From assembly GCA_009668975.1 (NCBI GenBank), contig SBEG01000001.1, forward strand, positions 291,402 to 355,401: a stretch of DNA of 64,000 bases. Direction: 5' to 3'. The position numbers and the translations under genes were made by a program. Source of the stretch: Deltaproteobacteria bacterium (GTDB lineage Bacteria; Desulfobacterota; Desulfuromonadia; Geobacterales; Geobacteraceae). The notes beneath the pieces were generated by a model. The model ran no database searches. It saw only the letters and a list, made by a program, of their open reading frames with translations, and was not told the DNA's origin. Below are positions 62,091-64,000 of this stretch, piece after piece. Numbering within the stretch: position 1 is the first letter of the stretch; the number at the start of each line of letters is the position of its first letter.

Positions 62091-62684
62091 ATGAAAAAGG
62101 CAAGCACTCAAATTTTTACGCCACAACGCTTTTCTTTGCTTCAGATCATACCTCTTCTCGCGTGTCTCTTTGCGATTGGCACAGGGTGCCAACCCGACAG
62201 AGTTTCCCCTGGTCCCGAAGCCCTCGCCCTGAGGGATCGGATTCAGTCAAACCTCGACCCTATTCTCCCCGAACTCTCCGCAAATTTTCAACAGAAAAAG
62301 CGCAAGCAGGTCAAAGCAATTCTCGACACGCTCTATGCAAGCCTGAATCAGTCAGACGAAAAATCACCCTTTTTCCTGGCATTATTGGACAGCCATGGGG
62401 TTACCATTACCAGCAGGACAAAAACATTACTGTCAGGCAGCCAAAACTACGGCAATTACCATGTCATCGCAAAGGTTATTCAAAAAAGAAAAACCATTAC
62501 CTCAAGCCTCTACCTCCAAGGAGGGGCAAAAGTTTACATCATCTGCGTCCCCCTCATGAACAAGACAAAACTCGCTGGGGTCATCATTCTCGGCATTGAT
62601 TCGGAATATCTGCGCAAAAGCGGAATCAGTGAGCAGCAGTTCATGACTTTGGACTTTAACAGCCCATCAGACGGCACCCCATGA
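62091..62684 (+). CDS. Putative lipoprotein with sensor-like domain
   Basis: 197 residues: a lipobox ends CLFAIGTGC (Cys33), after which a charged helix and a PAS/Cache-like domain (about 90-185, with FLALLDSHGVTITSRTKTLL and YIICVPLMNKTKLAGVIILG) follow. It overlaps the STAS-MlaE gene by 4 bases. Lipid transport is suggested only by that neighbour. Confidence 0.7.
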   Translation: MKKASTQIFTPQRFSLLQIIPLLACLFAIGTGCQPDRVSPGPEALALRDRIQSNLDPILPELSANFQQKKRKQVKAILDTLYASLNQSDEKSPFFLALLDSHGVTITSRTKTLLSGSQNYGNYHVIAKVIQKRKTITSSLYLQGGAKVYIICVPLMNKTKLAGVIILGIDSEYLRKSGISEQQFMTLDFNSPSDGTP

Positions 62685-63829
62685 ATACAAACCAAAAAAA
62701 CTCCCATAGCTACTCAATGAGTTTCTCGGGGCCCCCTGGCGAGCAACTACATCTCAGTGTGTCAGGTCAAATGTCTCTCCAGACGCTGACAGCCCAGCAA
62801 CATGAGCTCCGCTCTCATCTCAAAGAGCTGAAACCCTCAGCCCTGCTCATTGACCTGGGTGGAGTAGATTACCTCGACAGCGCAGGCGCACTGGTGCTCA
62901 TGGAAACGGAACGGTACGCCGCCGAGTTTTCTATCCCGCACGCTTACGAAAATATGAGTAAGGAAGTATCGGGGATTCTCAGCCTGATCGACCGCACGGC
63001 GGTTCTGGCCCCCCACCCGTCCCCGCACAAAGCAACAGAGACCGTTCTGGAACAAATAGGCGAGGTAAGCCTGACGGTCGGTAGAGACTTCGCAAATCTG
63101 CTTACCTTTCTTGGCGGTCTCCTCGAAGTTCTTTTCCAGTCATTCTTCAATCCCCGATCGATTCGCTGGAAAGACTTCATCTTCTATGTAAAAAGGGCCG
63201 GGCAGGATGGACTGCCCATCGTCGCCCTGCTCAGCTTCCTGCTCGGCATGATCATCGCTTTCATGTCATCACTCCAATTGAAGCAATTCGGGGCAAACCT
63301 GTATGTGGCTTCCCTGGTCGGCTTCGGCATGGTCAGGGAACTGGGCCCGATCATGACGGCAATCATTTTCGCGGGACGTTCCGGATCGGCTTTTGCGGCC
63401 GAAATCGGCACCATGATGGTAAATGAGGAAGTGGATGCCCTGGTAACCATGGGCTTTGATCCGATCCGCTTTCTCGCACTGCCGAAAGTTCTCGCGGCCA
63501 TGGTGGTTGTTCCGCTCCTGACTCTGTATGCTGACCTGTTCGGAATACTCGGGGGCATGACGGTGGGAGTGCTCGGTTTCGATTTAACCGTATTCACCTA
63601 TGTGCACCAGACAATCAAGAGTATCAGCATCTTCGATGTTGTTTCCAGCCTTGTCAAAGCGATGGTCTTTGCCATACTTATCGCGGGAATTGGCTGTCAG
63701 AGAGGCTTCCGGGTCCGGGGAGGCGCAGAGGCAGTGGGAAAATTCACCACGTCAGCCGTAGTTGCCGGCCTCTTCCTCATCATTGTTGCAGACTCACTTT
63801 TTGCCATCATTCTTTATTACATTCGCTGA
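62681..63829 (+). CDS. MlaE-family ABC permease with N-terminal STAS domain
   Basis: MlaE-type permeases move phospholipids between the membranes. The 382-residue protein has an N-terminal STAS domain (about 15-115, LLIDLGGVDYLDSAGALVLM) fused to the permease (about 140-380) with LLSFLLGMIIAFMSSLQLKQ, FGMVRELGPIMTAIIFAGRS, GSAFAAEIGTMMVNEEVDAL. In E. coli the STAS part is a separate protein (MlaB). The ATPase and MCE genes probably follow beyond the window. Confidence 0.9.
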   Translation: MNTNQKNSHSYSMSFSGPPGEQLHLSVSGQMSLQTLTAQQHELRSHLKELKPSALLIDLGGVDYLDSAGALVLMETERYAAEFSIPHAYENMSKEVSGILSLIDRTAVLAPHPSPHKATETVLEQIGEVSLTVGRDFANLLTFLGGLLEVLFQSFFNPRSIRWKDFIFYVKRAGQDGLPIVALLSFLLGMIIAFMSSLQLKQFGANLYVASLVGFGMVRELGPIMTAIIFAGRSGSAFAAEIGTMMVNEEVDALVTMGFDPIRFLALPKVLAAMVVVPLLTLYADLFGILGGMTVGVLGFDLTVFTYVHQTIKSISIFDVVSSLVKAMVFAILIAGIGCQRGFRVRGGAEAVGKFTTSAVVAGLFLIIVADSLFAIILYYIR

Positions 63830-63930
63830 CGTACCGGCGGTTTCAAGTGACACTTCCGTCAAGAAAAAAGTTCGAACACGGGCTTCTCGTTGTGAACCCT
63901 TGCAGGAGCCTGTAACAGATGTATTTCGCA

Positions 63931-63985
63931 GGTAACCCCTCCAAACCTTGTATGATCCAGGGGGGATAAAGGTTTGTTTTTGTTG
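63931..63985. repeat. Palindromic intergenic repeat (family A), partial
   Basis: AGGTAACCCCTCCAAACC and GGGGGGATAAAGG match the ends of the 3143-3220 and 25229-25308 copies in layout. It lies after the STAS-MlaE gene and may extend past the window edge. Confidence 0.5.
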
Positions 63986-64000
63986 TATGCTCCAAGTACT

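Noticed and set aside
1..64000. CRISPR arrays, prophage or rRNA genes
   Set aside because: No regularly spaced direct repeats, phage structural genes or rRNA segments were seen; the only RNA gene recognised is tRNA-Leu.

Overview
The window looks like chromosome from a motile Gram-negative deltaproteobacterium of the Desulfuromonadales/Geobacterales type. The evidence is the order of the flagellar cluster, the NtrC-family regulators with sigma-54-type promoters, the pheA-tyrA-aroA-cmk-ispH-rpsA-ihfB operon order, and the OmpW, MlaE-type and ferritin-like genes. The taxonomic placement is inference from gene content and order; no species can be named.

Region by region (minus strand unless stated). 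1-4745: flagellar export and C-ring genes flhB (cut by the window edge), fliR, fliQ, fliP, fliO, fliN, fliM, fliL, with a strong sigma-54-type promoter before fliL. 4750-14050: a 9-kb block of non-flagellar DNA. It holds an integrase remnant, an internally deleted IS3-family element, GNAT and SDR genes (+) that look like integron cassettes, MscS, an antiporter remnant, a DUF2254 membrane protein, a Pmp3-like peptide, a decayed lipoprotein region, IS110 and group II intron protein remnants, psiE (+) and rsgA (+). 14180-25020: the other half of the flagellar cluster, a short FlgE-type protein, a TIGR02530-type protein, flgD, fliK, motE-like, fliJ, fliI, fliH, fliG, fliF, fliE, flgC, flgB, headed by a sigma-54-type promoter.

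25300-39070: motility accessory and signalling genes. They are a large exported TPR protein, a CheC-like/receiver fusion, CheX, CheY, a PAS histidine kinase, a lytic transglycosylase, two sigma-54-dependent response regulators, a FliK-like/FlhB-tail gene pair (+) and an EAL-HDOD protein. 39350-46750: tRNA-Leu, ihfB, rpsA, ispH, cmk, aroA, tyrA, pheA, apparently one long operon behind an extended -10 promoter. 47100-53440: a HAMP-GGDEF protein and lipoprotein (+), then a DUF512 radical SAM protein, hfq, miaA and mutL. 53646-63830: mostly plus strand, thrC, HAD phosphatase, ompW, cupin (-), crcB, DUF190, rhodanese, MauE/DoxX, plsY, ferritin-like (-), mltG, lipoprotein and an STAS-MlaE permease.

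The pieces fit together as follows. The two flagellar blocks probably formed one cluster that the 9-kb block now separates. Each half has its own sigma-54-type promoter, which the two NtrC-family regulators encoded between 32.5 and 35.8 kb could activate. CheX, CheY and the CheC-like fusion would act on switching at the FliM/FliN/FliG C ring encoded here. The most unusual material is the decayed integron, the heptamer-bounded element between fliP and fliQ, several dispersed palindromic intergenic repeats, and the non-canonical GAFTGA loops of both activators.
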